DNA of 64,000 nt, taken from contig OU015566.1 in the NCBI GenBank assembly GCA_907165135.1, positions 5,125,808-5,189,807 on the forward strand. Direction: 5' to 3'. Source of the DNA: Oikopleura dioica (Eukaryota; Chordata; Appendicularia; Copelata; Oikopleuridae). The notes below the pieces were generated by a model. It was not told the DNA's origin. It made no database searches and worked only from the letters and a program-made list of their open reading frames with translations. Below are positions 1 to 10,154 of the stretch, piece after piece; positions within the stretch are counted from its first letter, which is position 1; the number at the start of each line of letters is the position of its first letter. A program made the translations under genes and the position numbers.

Positions 1-496
1 TTTGAAGTGGGGTGAAGGCTGCGAAAACTCAGCAGCGCGTTCCAGCGGGGGGATATCTACGCGGAATTGCATGAAAATACGTCAACTGGCTTTAATTTTA
101 CCTATTTCTGAAGATTCACCCTCGTCAATGACACGCTCTCTCGAATTATCATCCGACGAAGGGGATTCATCACTCTGTTTTAGTTTCATTTTCAATCCGA
201 TAGCGCACTGTCTGAAGAAAATAATATGGGATCCTTTCTCCCATATTTTATTTCAATTTTCTTCCATAAATATCTTCCATAAATCAATGATTTATAGTAC
301 TAAGATAAAAATGGCCTACGGTGTGTAATTTTTCAATGTATCTTCTTGGGAAATTGCAGCTAAATTTAAACAGGCCGTGTTTTACATGTAGAAGTGCAGA
401 AGTAACAAGTAAGCGCGGTATGAATGCACAAAATCGAAAAAGGGAGTTTTTGTTTAAAATTTTCATGTTTTTCAATTGGTTTATTCAACCTTTGAA
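1..496. other. AT-rich stretch without a recognised gene
   Basis: Short open frames occur on both strands but none resembles a protein family I know. The stretch lies downstream of the minus-strand UBA1-like gene and probably holds its 3' untranslated and intergenic sequence. Confidence 0.4.
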
Positions 497-1945
497 CTAT
501 CGGAAACAATAGCGAAGATATGGAACGTCTTGATCTTCTTCGGCTTCTGTCATGTCATTACAGCAGACGTCGAGCACGAGGTATCGCTCGTGCGCGCCGA
601 TTTCTTTTTTGTCGACTGTTTTCACTGCCTCACTAGAAAGAATGAGCATTTAGCTGCAGTAACAAGTGTAGAGAGCTTACCTGACAGTCATGGCAAGTCG
701 GTCCTGCTTCTTCTTCGGCGGGTTGAGGAAGAAGGAGTAGAGAAGTGTCACTCCAGAGCTCAGCATCTGGACCTCAAGCTTCCTATCATTCTTGAAATGG
801 TCGAGGAGCTCGCCAATTGTCATCTCTCCGCCATTTTCTTTTCGTCCGTCGATGTCAAATCGATCCCAGAGGGTCCAGTGCTGGTCTCCAAAATAAGTGT
901 TCTAAAACTGTTTTGTATAAAAGAGCCATACTTTCAGTTTCACCTTTGGTGGAGTCATGGGCTCGGAGAAGGAATACGCTGGAATCGCGAGATTCATGAA
1001 CGTATTTCGATAGTTTTCAATGTCGTCGATTCCGTTGACGATCTTGTAAAGCTCGGCAGAGATTAGACCGGCGACGAGGGCGGTGAAGAAGCTGGAGACT
1101 GGTGGTGACGTAGTTCTCTTCGAATCTGTGGCGCGCCCATTCGATGCAGTCATTGAAGTCATTTGGTTTTTGGTCGATGAGGAAGTCAACGAGTTGACTC
1201 AACGACTCCCTGGGCAGAGGTGATTGGCTCGTTGCCGGGCAGCTTCTCAGTTTTTGCGACAAGTCGGCGGGATCGGAAAGGAACTGTTTCGCAGAGCCTG
1301 CCTGTCCAGTAAAGAGTCCTTCAAAGTTATCTCGCGCCCACTAAAAAAGGTCATACTTTGACCAAAATAGGCTCAAAAGCAGGGTGGCTATTTTGGACAA
1401 AATTTTGGGGTCTGGCCATCCAATTTCCATCCAATAAATTTTGAGTCGTAACTATCCATCCAAAATCCAACCCAATCCAATTATTACCCAATTCCCCAAA
1501 AATCCCCAATTCCAATTAGATCCAATTGGATTTCCAATTTTTCCAAGGCTTTTAGTACTTTGAAAAGAACGGAAACAGTAAGTTTTTATCCGAAAAGAGG
1601 ATCAACATAGCCAAAACAATGATTTTTATCCGAAATTGTTCATTTTTATCATGAAAATGACCCTGCTTTGCATAGTTTAGCGAGATATTTTTATTGGATC
1701 CAATTTCCCAATTTCCCCAATTGCCCAATTTTCCCCAACAAAATCCGGTACCCTGGCCATCCAAATTCCATCCAAACCTTATTGGATTGGATCCAATCCA
1801 ATTCCAACTAACCCCCAAATCCAAAATAGCCACCCTGCTCAAAAGGTACCTGAAGGCAATGCTCGATGGCATTTGGGAAATTTTTCAAAGTACAGATGGG
1901 AATGGATTTCTCTTGTGCATCGCGGGAAGAGCCGTAGGACTCGGA
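497..1945 (-). pseudogene. UBA1: UBA1-like ubiquitin-activating enzyme E1, C-terminal half, decayed
   Basis: E1 enzymes adenylate ubiquitin and pass it to E2s through a catalytic cysteine. Read on the minus strand, the segment begins at [20 protein letters not shown], where the C of [14 protein letters not shown] is the catalytic cysteine. It continues through WARDNFEGLF, EWARHRFEENYV, ALVAGLISAELYKIVNG and FMNLA, then the C-terminal ubiquitin-fold domain (GGEMTIGELLDHFK, MLSSGVTLLYSFF), ending in DVPYLRYCFR and a stop. Introns are at 633-680, 902-943 and 1341-1849; the last is 509 bp and full of degenerate CCAAT/TTGG repeats. About 150 residues of the second adenylation domain are missing between QLLH and TALVAG near 1100, and that junction changes frame. 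The N-terminal half is absent and is replaced by an unrelated gene. Identification is strong; function is very unlikely. Confidence 0.85.
1341..1849 (-). repeat. Long intron of the UBA1-like gene filled with degenerate CCAAT-type repeats
   Basis: The intron reads GTACC to TTTAG on the minus strand, with exons ending in IEHCLQ and resuming at WARDNF. Most of it is imperfect repetition of TCCAATT, CCCAATT and ATCCAAT. This is unlike the 42-48 bp introns elsewhere in the gene and suggests a repeat-derived insertion. Confidence 0.6.
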
Positions 1946-2411
1946 GACCTTGCCATCCTTGCCATCAGTAGGGGTCCAGTCGTACTCGGTGAAGTTGGTC
2001 ATGTAGGAGACATCCTTTTCGTGCTCGGCGGGGTGCATTTTGGTGGGGATGTATCGGTACTTGCCATCGACGATGATGATGTTATCTTGACGATTTTGTC
2101 AGTTGGTGCCAGCTCAAACACGAAGCGTACCCATCTGGAAGTGAGAGGCAGACATGTGGAACTTGGAGTAAAGGAAGTCAGCTCGAGCGAGTCGATCAAA
2201 GGCCCAGAAGAAGAAAATGGCGCCGGCAGCGAGGAAAGCTTCACCAGAGAGCTTGGCAGAGCCCCAGTAGACCTTCTTTGGTGGGACTTGGTTGAACTTG
2301 TTCTACAAGCGCAGATCAGTAACTCCTTTTTCTAAAGCGAGTTACCTGGAAAGAGCCAGATCGGAAGTTTCTGACGGAGACGATCTGTCGAGCGAGAGTT
2401 CTGTTCAACAT
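1946..2411 (-). CDS. Small single-pass, mitochondrial-type protein (partial), fused to the UBA1-like remnant
   Basis: I do not recognise the family. The start at 2411 gives [19 protein letters not shown], an Arg-rich, acid-free amphipathic N-terminus typical of mitochondrial import signals. A hydrophobic segment follows ([20 protein letters not shown]), then a hydrophilic tail with [17 protein letters not shown] and [12 protein letters not shown]. Two consistent short introns join three exons: 2303-2345 and 2086-2130 (45 bp). The overall shape, about 105 residues with one membrane helix, recalls small accessory subunits of respiratory complexes, but that is inference. After DGKDGK the same frame runs directly into UBA1 sequence (SESYGSS) with no stop, so the true C-terminus is lost at a rearrangement junction. 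Confidence 0.5.
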
Positions 2412-2576
2412 CTTCTGAACAAGCGAAATCAGTTTAGCGACGCTATTGAATTAACGGAGCGCACACAACATGTTTGAAGATTGCACAAATTCGAAATAAT
2501 CTAAGAAAGTAAAGCTCGGTGTGAGACATTTTGGGAAGGAAAGGGTAGAAATAGTAGCGCCATTGTTCAATTCGTG

Positions 2577-3275
2577 TCATTTCGCCTCTATACTAGCATC
2601 TTGGTGCTCGGTTTGCGCGTCCACAAGCATAATCACTTCTTGCAGAGATCTGTTTGTCCAGTCGTTCGTGAAGTTATCGAGGTAGCAGTCAAAGTCCTAG
2701 AAGTTGCCATGCGTGCGCAAAATAATAGAAGTTCTTACTTGAAGTTCGAGGCAGAAGTCGGCTTTATGCAGCTGAGCGACGGTCTTGAAAACGTTTTCGT
2801 TCTCAAAGCTGAGCTTGTTTGAAGAGTACACCCACTTTCCAGACTAAATGCAAATCAATGAACACAGATTCTAGAAGAATCTATAAAATTTCGCACCTCT
2901 TTGACAAACGGTCTCATGGCGAACTTGGAGTCTTCTTGCCAAATGTTGTGGAGAAGGAAGGCGTCCTTGAATTGCTCCCGGAGCTTGTCGCCGACCTTCT
3001 CCGCGTACTGCGATGGCGTGGCGCTCTTGACGATTTCGGGCGACTCGTAGTAGCCAGCGATGGCCAGATTGTTCCGCTCGCAGTAGTCTTCTACCGTTCT
3101 CATCGCTACTTGGAACATTGGCTTCAGCGAAATGCCCTGACAATTCAGATCACAACTGCGCAACAAAAGTTATACTCACCTGGTGGAAAAGAGGAATACA
3201 CTCGGATATATAAGTTTCTTTCTCGATGTCGCAGTCCATCAGTAAAACACCATTTTACTGATCATTTTGTTTTGC
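2577..3275 (-). CDS. EMC8: ER membrane complex subunit 8/9-like protein (N-terminus missing)
   Basis: EMC8/9 are cytosolic MPN-like subunits of the ER membrane protein complex, which inserts and folds membrane proteins. Minus-strand exons spell NGVLLMDCDIEKETYISECI then PLFHQ, then GISLKPMFQVAMRTVEDYC, NLAIAGYYESPEIVK, SQYAEKVGDKLREQFKDAFL, and finally DFDCYLDNFTNDWTN before a stop at 2577. These match the family's CIPLFH, PMLEVAL, VIAGYYQANE, QVAEKVASRIAE and DFDNHLDDIRNDWTN blocks in order. Introns are short with GT-AG ends. The first about 40 residues of the family are absent: upstream of NGVLL the sequence becomes the tail of the KDM1-like pseudogene with in-frame stops. What remains has no internal stop, so this is a truncated but otherwise clean copy. 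Confidence 0.78.
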
Positions 3276-3329
3276 ATATATAAAAGCACTACACTATCAA
3301 ACATTTTTTATAGAGAGATGCGCTTTAAC

Positions 3330-5526
3330 GTACCGATGGGTGGCTTCTCCAGCGAAAAATAATCGATCGGAAGCTGGTTCCGCCATTTTGTCGTAGTCTT
3401 TTCCGGTTGAACCGAAGTTGATAAAAGAATAACTCATATCATATGAGTCATTTGGGAGTATTCTGCTTTTCCCCAGCGTGTTATGTGGAAGCTCAGGGGC
3501 TCTGGGCTCGTGATTTCTTTGAAGATTTCATTTTTAAGAGTCACAAAATGGCGACAATTCAAGTAAAAAGCGTCGCCATCGCACTAGAAACGAGCTGTTT
3601 ATCTAGGCTCGTCATCCTGTACTGAAAAAAATACTGTACAGTCTACTGTTTCCTGTTTTTTAACTACTGTACTGTTAACTGTCTGAATTTTCGACGAAAA
3701 ATTTCAAACTGTGTACAGTACTGTTTGCAGTAAACAGTTAACTGCGCGAATTTCAGGGAATACGAACTGTAAACAGTAACAGTACTGTGAGAGAAAACAG
3801 GTTTTTTCAAAAAATGCAGTTTTTTACTTAAAACTACTTCATTTTTTAGCTTTTTGGGCCTTTATGGCGAAATTAGGAGAGACCACTTCGAAAATACTGT
3901 CAACAGTATACTGTTTACAGCTACTGTTTACAGTATTTGCTTACTGTTTTACTGTAAAACAGTGACAGTACTGTTACTGTAAAAACAGTACTGTTACTGT
4001 ATAGTACTGCCTGTACTGTTTACTGTTTGAAAATCAGCCCTCCTCCGAAAAAACCTGTTACTGTTACTGTTACTGTATACAGGATGACGAGCCTAGCTGT
4101 TTATCACTCATCGAATGATAAATATCAAACGAAGCTCCAGCTGCGATCGAATTGAGCGTAAAATGATCACTCTCAGGCGATGGAATATCGAAGAACACAT
4201 TAAAAATCCCCGACGTATCGTGTTCATCATCAGCGTCGACGCCTGAGTCGGAGCCAGAAACGCTGATGGAGCCAAAGAAATCAGCGCCACCGATCTCGTA
4301 ACTCCACCATTTTGAATCGAAGCGGAGGAGGCATTTTTCTATCAGACCGGCACCGATGTTTTCTACAGCGCGCCATTTTCGCGGAGATAAGTCGGGGGTG
4401 AAATTGATGATTTTCTTTTTCATGAGGGCGAGTGGGATTCACACGACGCATCTTTGAAATGGATACAGAAGTCTTATTTCAACCTATTTTACAAAATTGG
4501 TCAGCCACTTGCGGCTTCAAGATCTATTATTTATCTGTATCCGATCCTATTCGCCTCAATTTTCTCCCCATGAGTCGTCTCGAGCAGTTTCATTTCTGTT
4601 TTTGAGTATCTTTCCGCGCTATGGCTGACGTATTCTTTGTGAGCGAGGTTAATCGCGTCGATGAGTGGAATGTCCTCTTTCTTGTCCAATCTCCAGTCGG
4701 ATAAAATGTCCAAAATCGTGTTGAAATGATGCTCCATTCTCAAGTCTGGTCCACAGGATGTGGACATCGTGTTAGATTTGACGACTGATGGTGATGATAG
4801 GGTTGTTTTGGCGGCCGTTGATGACCATTGCTCCTGCTGCTACCTAATAATGGACGATAAGTGAGCTTTTTTCGCTCAAACGAACCTTAGGTGCCCAAAC
4901 ATGAACTCGTCCTCCTATCCTCTTCCTCGCCTCTTGAATCTTCACATTGAATCAAAAGTTATGAAGCTGTCTGGCTGAAGAAATTCCTGATGGTCAGGCT
5001 CCAATTACAACAATCGTTTCTCGTTTCTCCAGCGGAATGTTTTTGAGAACCAACGGCCTGGGTATGTCCTCAAAGATGCCAAAGTTGATAATGCCCTTTA
5101 TCGTAAGAAATTCTATTATAAGATTGAATAGTTCTGGCAGAGCGGAGCGAATGTATCCTCTTGTAATCGCATTTTGCATGCAGCTCTCTGGAGTAACCAA
5201 AATCGTCGGAGAATTAGACCACATCGAAACGACGAGATTTCTCACCGCTAGAATAATCTCTGCGCGGCGGGTGGAAAGGTTTGGTAGTGCGCAACTTCAT
5301 CAGGTTCGAAGGAATCGGGCTCGAGCGTCAAATCCACCAGGCTGGTAAAACGGACGACGATTGCGAAGACTAAAACAGCTGTTTTTCGAGTTGGAATTTC
5401 TGGGCTTGCGAGAGGGGAAGAAACGGTTGCGCTAGATTTTTCGAGGAGTCTTTCCTTGGCGTTCCTTTCTCGTCGTTGTTGTCGATTAGCTCGCGATCCC
5501 CTCCATTTCAGCCCTGAAGAAGTCAT
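3330..5526 (-). pseudogene. KDM1A: KDM1/LSD1-like amine-oxidase histone demethylase, copy A (inverted)
   Basis: LSD1-type enzymes carry a SWIRM domain and a split FAD amine-oxidase domain that removes methyl groups from histone H3. On the minus strand: MTSSGLKWRGS start, SWIRM region (EPDSFEPDEVAHYQTFPPAA, RNLVVSMWSNSPTILVTPES, FLTIKGIINFGIFEDIPRPL), FAD-binding VVIGAAPSG, then PDLSPRKWRAVENIGAGLIE, ADFFGSISVSG and C-terminal DRLFFAGEATHR. The Rossmann glycine motif reads GAAPSG where active enzymes have GxGxxG. Lesions: a one-base frameshift at AQRLF (shared with copy C), loss of about 210 bp between KTEMK and ETTHGEKIE relative to copy C, a 13-base insertion near 3442, and a MITE at 3604-4095. 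It is the inverted counterpart of 50036-52020. Confidence 0.82.
3604..4095. mobile_element. ACTGT-rich MITE inside a KDM1-like exon
   Basis: The ends are perfect inverted repeats (TAGGCTCGTCATCCTGTA and complement). The direct repeat GCTGTTTATC flanks both sides (3594-3603, 4096-4105); if the terminal C/G is counted as part of the element the duplication is 8 bp, the hAT size. The interior is imperfect repetition of ACTGT/ACAGT with no coding capacity. The homologous exon near 51710 in copy C is the empty site with one copy of the target sequence. Removing the element plus one target copy restores DKQLVSSAMAT. Confidence 0.9.
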
Positions 5527-5975
5527 TCACGAGATTAGCCACGCTCATCTTAGCCGCTCATCAGACAAATGGCCGATTGGGCCTTATTCTAAAGATCGCT
5601 TCAGTTAGCTTGCTACAGTAATTTCACATTCAATCGAGTGCAGATCAAAAATAATCAGTGAAGAAAACCCCTTCTTTTTATTTCTTGTTCTCTAGTTCTC
5701 TGTTTTCTTCATTTTCATCCCTTAGCACCATTTTTCGGCTTTTCTCTTTTTTCTCGCTTTTGGAATCTCCGCGCGCGCTGATTGGTCCGCGCGCGGAGCG
5801 AAACAAATTTGTTTCGAATTCAAATTTGAATCACGGAGATTTCTGAAATTCTTGAATGGAGGTCGATTCTAGCGCTAGGAATGCAGAATTAGAAAAGAGA
5901 GAGGAAGAAAAAAGGGAAGAATGATGAGAGAAGTATTTCGAAGAATATTTTAGCCGGCGAAAAGCGCGAAAACAA

Positions 5976-6549
5976 ATGCCAAATTTGGAAGAATTCGGCG
6001 AAGATGAAGATGACGACGAGTGTGAAGTTGTTCAGGAAACGCACTGCCGTTTTGAATTTCCCTACTGCCCTGTCAAGGTACAGTTATGAACTGATCTTCT
6101 AGTCGTCTTAAATTGATAAATTTTAGCTTTAGGAAGCAGAGAAAAGCAAGTCAACATAATTTTTTGCAAAGGAAACTACGAAAGCACGCTCGGGACGACG
6201 ATCTTTTTCGACGGCAACAGCAAGGCGCAGAGCATGGTCGGCCACGAAATCGGAAAACAGAAAGAAAAATGCTGATGAAGGAAGTTAATTTGATCAAGAC
6301 ACGCGACTCCTTCCACGAAACAGGTTCGAATTCTGCTTTGAAATTTTTATGAAATAGTTTTCAGAAGAGCTCGAAAAGCGAGGCCGATTCCAAAATAATC
6401 ACAGTCCGCCGCCCTTCCTCGAAAAAGAGTCTTCTTCGCGGGCGATCATTCCAAACTCAGACTCGGAGTCGGAGCAAGACTCGGACGAAGACTCCCTTAT
6501 CGAGATTTCTGACGGTTCTGAAGAAGAAGCGGAAATGAACGAAGAATGA
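5976..6549 (+). pseudogene. GTF3C6: TFIIIC subunit 6 (GTF3C6)-like, copy A
   Basis: GTF3C6 is the small sixth subunit of the RNA polymerase III factor TFIIIC. The start at 5976 gives MPNLEEFGEDEDDDECEVVQ, an acidic N-terminus like the family. A GTACAG...TTTTAG intron follows PVK. The conserved core is best seen in copies B and C (NNIFFKGNYEKTLGTTIFFD, matching the human CVFAGEYEDTLGTCVIFEEN block); here it is shortened and out of frame (HNFLQRKLRKHARDDDLF is the shifted reading). The last exon is open and very acidic (SDSESEQDSDEDSLIEISDG) and ends in EEEAEMNEE and a stop at 6549. The family call rests on one strong motif plus overall layout. Confidence 0.6.
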
Positions 6550-6585
6550 ACTTTCGAGAAAGTTTTTGAAAATATTGTTTTTAGA

Positions 6586-8031
6586 ATGCCAAAGATGGAA
6601 TTGAGAGTCGTTGAAGTGCACTCGGAATGTCTCTTCTTCATCCAAAAAATGATCCACTACGATTCCTGATCCTTGGAACGAGCTCTTTTAAAAAAATGGG
6701 GGGAATCATTCGGAAAAAAAGCTTTAAAAAAGCTTTTGAATGACCCTGACTCAGTTATTCTAAAATCGAAAGCCGAATTCAAGCGGCAGAGAGTCCCTTT
6801 TTTCGCAGGAAGTGATCAAACAGGGTAGCTCAGCGGCCAGAGCGCGGATTTTTCCGGGACGTGGGTTCGAATCCCACTCCTGTCACTTTCCGGAGAAAAA
6901 GGGGGATGTTCAGCTGCTAGAATTGGCTTTTTATTTCGAGATAAAATGTTTTATTTGAAGCTGTTGGCTATTTTTGCGGCTTTTTCTTTCGCTCCGACTA
7001 AAATGCTCCTCAGTCTTTTTTTCGTAAAAAAGGAGAAAATGGAAGACTTGAAAAAAGGACAAGGCGTAAAAAGTATATTTTTTTTTCCAAACTCTCGCCT
7101 TTCCGAAAAAAAACAAGAATTCCTGAGTCAGGTTCTGAAACAGTTGAAATTTATAGCTGAAGTACCCCTTAGTCAAAAAAGAAGCCGCAAAGCGGCTTTT
7201 CCGAAATTTCTTTGAAGAGTAAAAAATTTGCCAGTACAGAAAAAGCTGCATGCTGTTTGTACGAATTTCAGAATTGCAAATGCACCAATTGGTTTCCTGG
7301 TCTGCCAGATATTTTAAGCGGAGGAAAAGGAGAGGTTCTTGGCTCGGATTCACTTCTTGTTGAGAAGTTCGCGCCGGTTTCGGCCCTTTCGGCGGATGTC
7401 GCCGTCGATGTCAATTGGGGGCAAAGAGGCTTCAAATGATCCACTTAGACTCGCATCCTGATCTCTGGAACGTGGTTTACGCTACTCTATGAGCTCCTTC
7501 TGAAGCTGAAACAACTATCGAAAAGCGCGCCGATCGAATTCACAATGGAGCACCTTTCAAACTCAGAAAGGTTGATAGAAATAAGTTATTTCAAATAACC
7601 TCGATCGAGTCCTGGATCCTCCCGCTCGTCTGCGCCGGCCATTCGAAGGAAATCAACTGGATGCGTCCTCCTTTGGCCGATCAACTTGAGGATGGTAGAA
7701 GAGAGCTTTCCGTCGGCTTTGTGGAAGGAATCATCGAAAGAGAAAGGCCAACCTTGCCATGAGAATTAGAAATTTTGGATGACGGCGAAGATGATTTCGA
7801 AGAAGACTCCTCCGGCGAAGTTGAATCTGACACGATTTATTTTGGGACAAACGGCCAGACGGCGATTTTGTTGAGCGAGTTGCTTGGCGGACGTGGAGAT
7901 CTGGAAGACTTGGAGGGAGAAGTGGAGGACGATGTGAAATGCGACCCTCTTCATGGAATTAAAAATGCGCAGAATATCGAAAGAGCCGTTATTTTTGAGA
8001 GTTTTCAGCACGACGCTTTTGATTTGAGGTA
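6586..8031 (+). pseudogene. C5orf22: UPF0489 (C5orf22)-like protein, copy A, interrupted by an insertion
   Basis: The family is of unknown function. The start at 6586 gives MPKMELRVVEVHSECLFFIQ, matching the family opening (WVVEDHQEVLPFIYRA). The frame then breaks inside an about 780 bp insertion holding a tRNA-like sequence and resumes near 7440 with MIHLDSHPDLWNVV (family LHFDSHPDL), SIESWILPLVCAGHSKEINW (family IENWIMPAVYAGHFSHVIW) and RPTLP. An in-frame TGA follows, then an acidic stretch (DDGEDDFEEDSSGEVESD) to DAFDLR and a donor-like GTAAAT. The C-terminal TEQEIE block found in copies B and C is not seen here. Homology to copies B and C ends near 7755. Confidence 0.72.
6819..6884 (+). 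pseudogene. tRNA-like pseudogene, copy A
   Basis: It has a tRNA D-arm (GCTC AGCGGCCA GAGC), a perfect T-arm (GTGGG TTCGAAT CCCAC) and a near-complete acceptor helix (AACAGGG against TCCTGTC). Only about 17 bases lie between the D-stem and T-stem, too few for a full anticodon arm plus variable loop, so no anticodon can be assigned. It sits in the insertion that splits the UPF0489-like gene and recurs in copies B and C, as expected for a tRNA-derived element or SINE head. Confidence 0.7.
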
Positions 8032-8328
8032 AATTTATTTAGATAAAGTATTTATCTTCCAGGTTATTAGATAATTATCAGTTTCATAATTATTTAGTCT
8101 CCGAGAATGCTCTGATAAGTAAGTTTCCGTTAAGTTTTGAAGATGCATTTCTTATTTTCTGATTTGAAAGTAACAACTTAAGTTTCTATCACATCACACA
8201 TTTCATTTGCTTCTTTCTAGTCCTATGAAAGCCTGCCGAGGTAGAAAAGAATCAGCAGTCAATATCATGTCCTCGAATGACAGAGAAAAATCCCAAGAAA
8301 TGCGTTGATCTCGGCAATTCGTCGAGTA

Positions 8329-9109
8329 CTCAATTGACTTGTACAAGACAAACTACGGCTTCAACATCACGGAGGAAGGCCCTAGCGACATGCTCCTGCT
8401 CGTACATGTTCCAGTGGATCTAGACACGCACGATCTGCTCCGTTCACTCGGAAATTACGACAAGAAAATAGAACACATCAAGATCGTGCGCGACCAGTCT
8501 CTGAATCAGTACATGGTTCTCTTAAAATTCGACGAGTAACAAAGTGCCGATACTTTTTATCACTCAATTACTGGGCAGAAATTCAACTCGCTCTTAGAAG
8601 AAACTTGCCAAGGTAAAGAAAAGCCGTCACATAAAACGTTATAAAGGTTTTCGTAAATCACGTATGTGGGAAAAGTGGAACTGCTTCACGCTGGAGAAAG
8701 CGCAGGCTGGCCATTACCGAATCTCACCGAGCTGCCTGCTTGTACGATTTGTTTGGAGCGAATGGACGAGTCGGTGAAGTCCGTTTCAACCGTTCTTTGC
8801 AATCGTTTCTTCCACTCTGAATGTCTGAAAAATGGGAAGACTCCACTTGCCCAGTCTGTCGATATACGCAAACTCCGTCGAGTCAGGAAAGCGAACGTAA
8901 TGTATGTCTATCTTGCTATTAAAAAGAAGATCTATGGATTTGCCTCGTTTGCGGAAACATTGGCTGCGGGAGATACACACAAGAACACGCTCAGCAGCAC
9001 TTCTTGGAGTCCAAGAACTTGGACACTTCTCATAACTACGCGATGGCGTCGAGGGACAATCGAGTTTGGGACTACTCAAGAGATTATTTCGTTCATCGAC
9101 TGGTTACGT
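8329..9109 (+). pseudogene. BRAP: BRAP (BRCA1-associated protein / IMP)-like RING E3 ligase, decayed
   Basis: BRAP is a cytosolic Ras-responsive RING ubiquitin ligase with an N-terminal BRAP2 domain, a RING finger, a ZnF-UBP domain and a coiled coil. Visible in order: SDMLLLVHVPVDLDTHDLLR and IKIVRDQSLNQYMVLLKF (BRAP2 domain), LTELPACTICLERMDESVKS and CNRFFHSECL (RING), and, after a frameshift, WEDSTCPVCRYTQTPSSQES (end of RING), [20 protein letters not shown], then [20 protein letters not shown] and VHRLV (ZnF-UBP). Lesions: TAA after LLKFDE and another TAA before [11 protein letters not shown], both one change from CAA, and a one-base frameshift at CLKN/WEDST. A GTAAAGAA...AAAG intron is intact. 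The coiled coil is absent. Confidence 0.9.
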
Positions 9110-9479
9110 AAGAAACCTCGGAGAAAATCGTTGGAACGAAGGACAATTCGAAAGATTTGGAAGCGAAGATTCAAACCGAGTGCTTGAAATATTTCAGCGT
9201 TCAGTTTCATCAGCACTTGGGAGACGCATTTTGACGCACTTGAGTCTGAAAATGTTTGCGTCCAAACTGCGCATCTCGCTACTCTCTCTGGAAAGCCTGT
9301 TGGCAGGGTGCCTGTTGTATACTATTCTCGACCTGTTGCAAGACCACTCGAAATTCTCGAAGCCTAAGCGAACGCGGGACAAGCTCCTGGACATGACTGT
9401 ATTTACCGCTTTCGGCTTCTTCCTCGCCAAAACACTTCCCTTCACATTCGACATTTTCAAAATCAAGCCCAAAATTTAA
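9110..9479 (+). other. Unassigned open frames downstream of the BRAP-like remnant
   Basis: Two overlapping plus-strand frames are open. One ends in FFLAKTLPFTFDIFKIKPKI and has two hydrophobic stretches. The other reads DLEAKIQTECLKYFSVQFHQ then HLGDAFFDAL and PVGRVPVVYY, and looks more like soluble protein sequence. I cannot name either; the second may be the true coding frame of a gene fragment. Confidence 0.25.
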
Positions 9480-9905
9480 CTCGAAATAAACTGCAAATGA
9501 TTCAAAATTTCAAACTGAATATAGACGAGCGCTCTTTATCCAAGATCTTTGTACGCAAATTTTAGAAATGAAAGCAGGGCATGATCAAAAAATTAAAAAG
9601 GAGAATTGTTGTTCAATGATAGACGGAACAGAGCAAGGGCATTGTGCAGCCTGTTTCGGCAAAAACATCCTTCTGCGGCGTTTCTTTCAAAGACGGAAGT
9701 TCACTTCTTGAGCATGAGCGCGGACTTTTTCAGGAAATCAACCAGATCTAGTACGCAAGAACCCTTTTTTCAAAAAGAAGCTAACATAAAAAATTTCTTA
9801 AAAAGTCGCCTTGCCGAGCGGTGGAAAAAGTTGACGTCAGCCGCTCTTGACAAACGCATGCTTCTGGTTAAACGGACTGGGCGAGAACTGAGCCAAGACA
9901 TCTCC
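9480..9905 (+). other. Gene-fragment-like stretch ahead of a MITE, not identified
   Basis: An open frame from about 9606 reads RLAERWKKLTSAALDKRMLL and then VKRTGRELSQDIS up to the MITE. Removing the MITE and one target copy lets that frame continue as SVIDRQRISFSWLQG beyond 10155. This suggests another coding exon split by an element, but I do not recognise the protein. Confidence 0.25.
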
Positions 9906-10146
9906 GGGGAAACGCTCGGTTCGTGTACCAATTGGTATTCGAATACCAAATCTCCTCAAAAATTCAAAATTTGGTGCACCCAAAGAGTGCCTATGCGCTT
10001 CGCGCCTGTCTTGAAGGAGTCTTTGGGAGTGATTTAGTAGCAATTTCACGAAAAAAAAACTATCTGATCGAAAAGCTTGGATTTTGAAAATCAAAAATTG
10101 GTATTCGAATACCAAAAAAATTTTGGTACACGAATCGAGCGTCCCC
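9906..10146. mobile_element. hAT-type MITE, family 1, copy 1
   Basis: The ends are GGGGAAACGCTCGG and the complement GAGCGTCCCC. Subterminal TTGGTATTCGAATACCAA palindromes lie inside each end. Flanks ACATCTCC (9898-9905) and GCATCTCC (10147-10154) form an 8-bp target duplication with one mismatch. The same family recurs at 61101-61377 and, with related ends, at 13557-13806. Confidence 0.88.
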
Positions 10147-10154
10147 GCATCTCC

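Noticed and set aside
2-328. 108-codon plus-strand open frame at the window start
   Set aside because: No family resemblance and low-information composition; chance frame.
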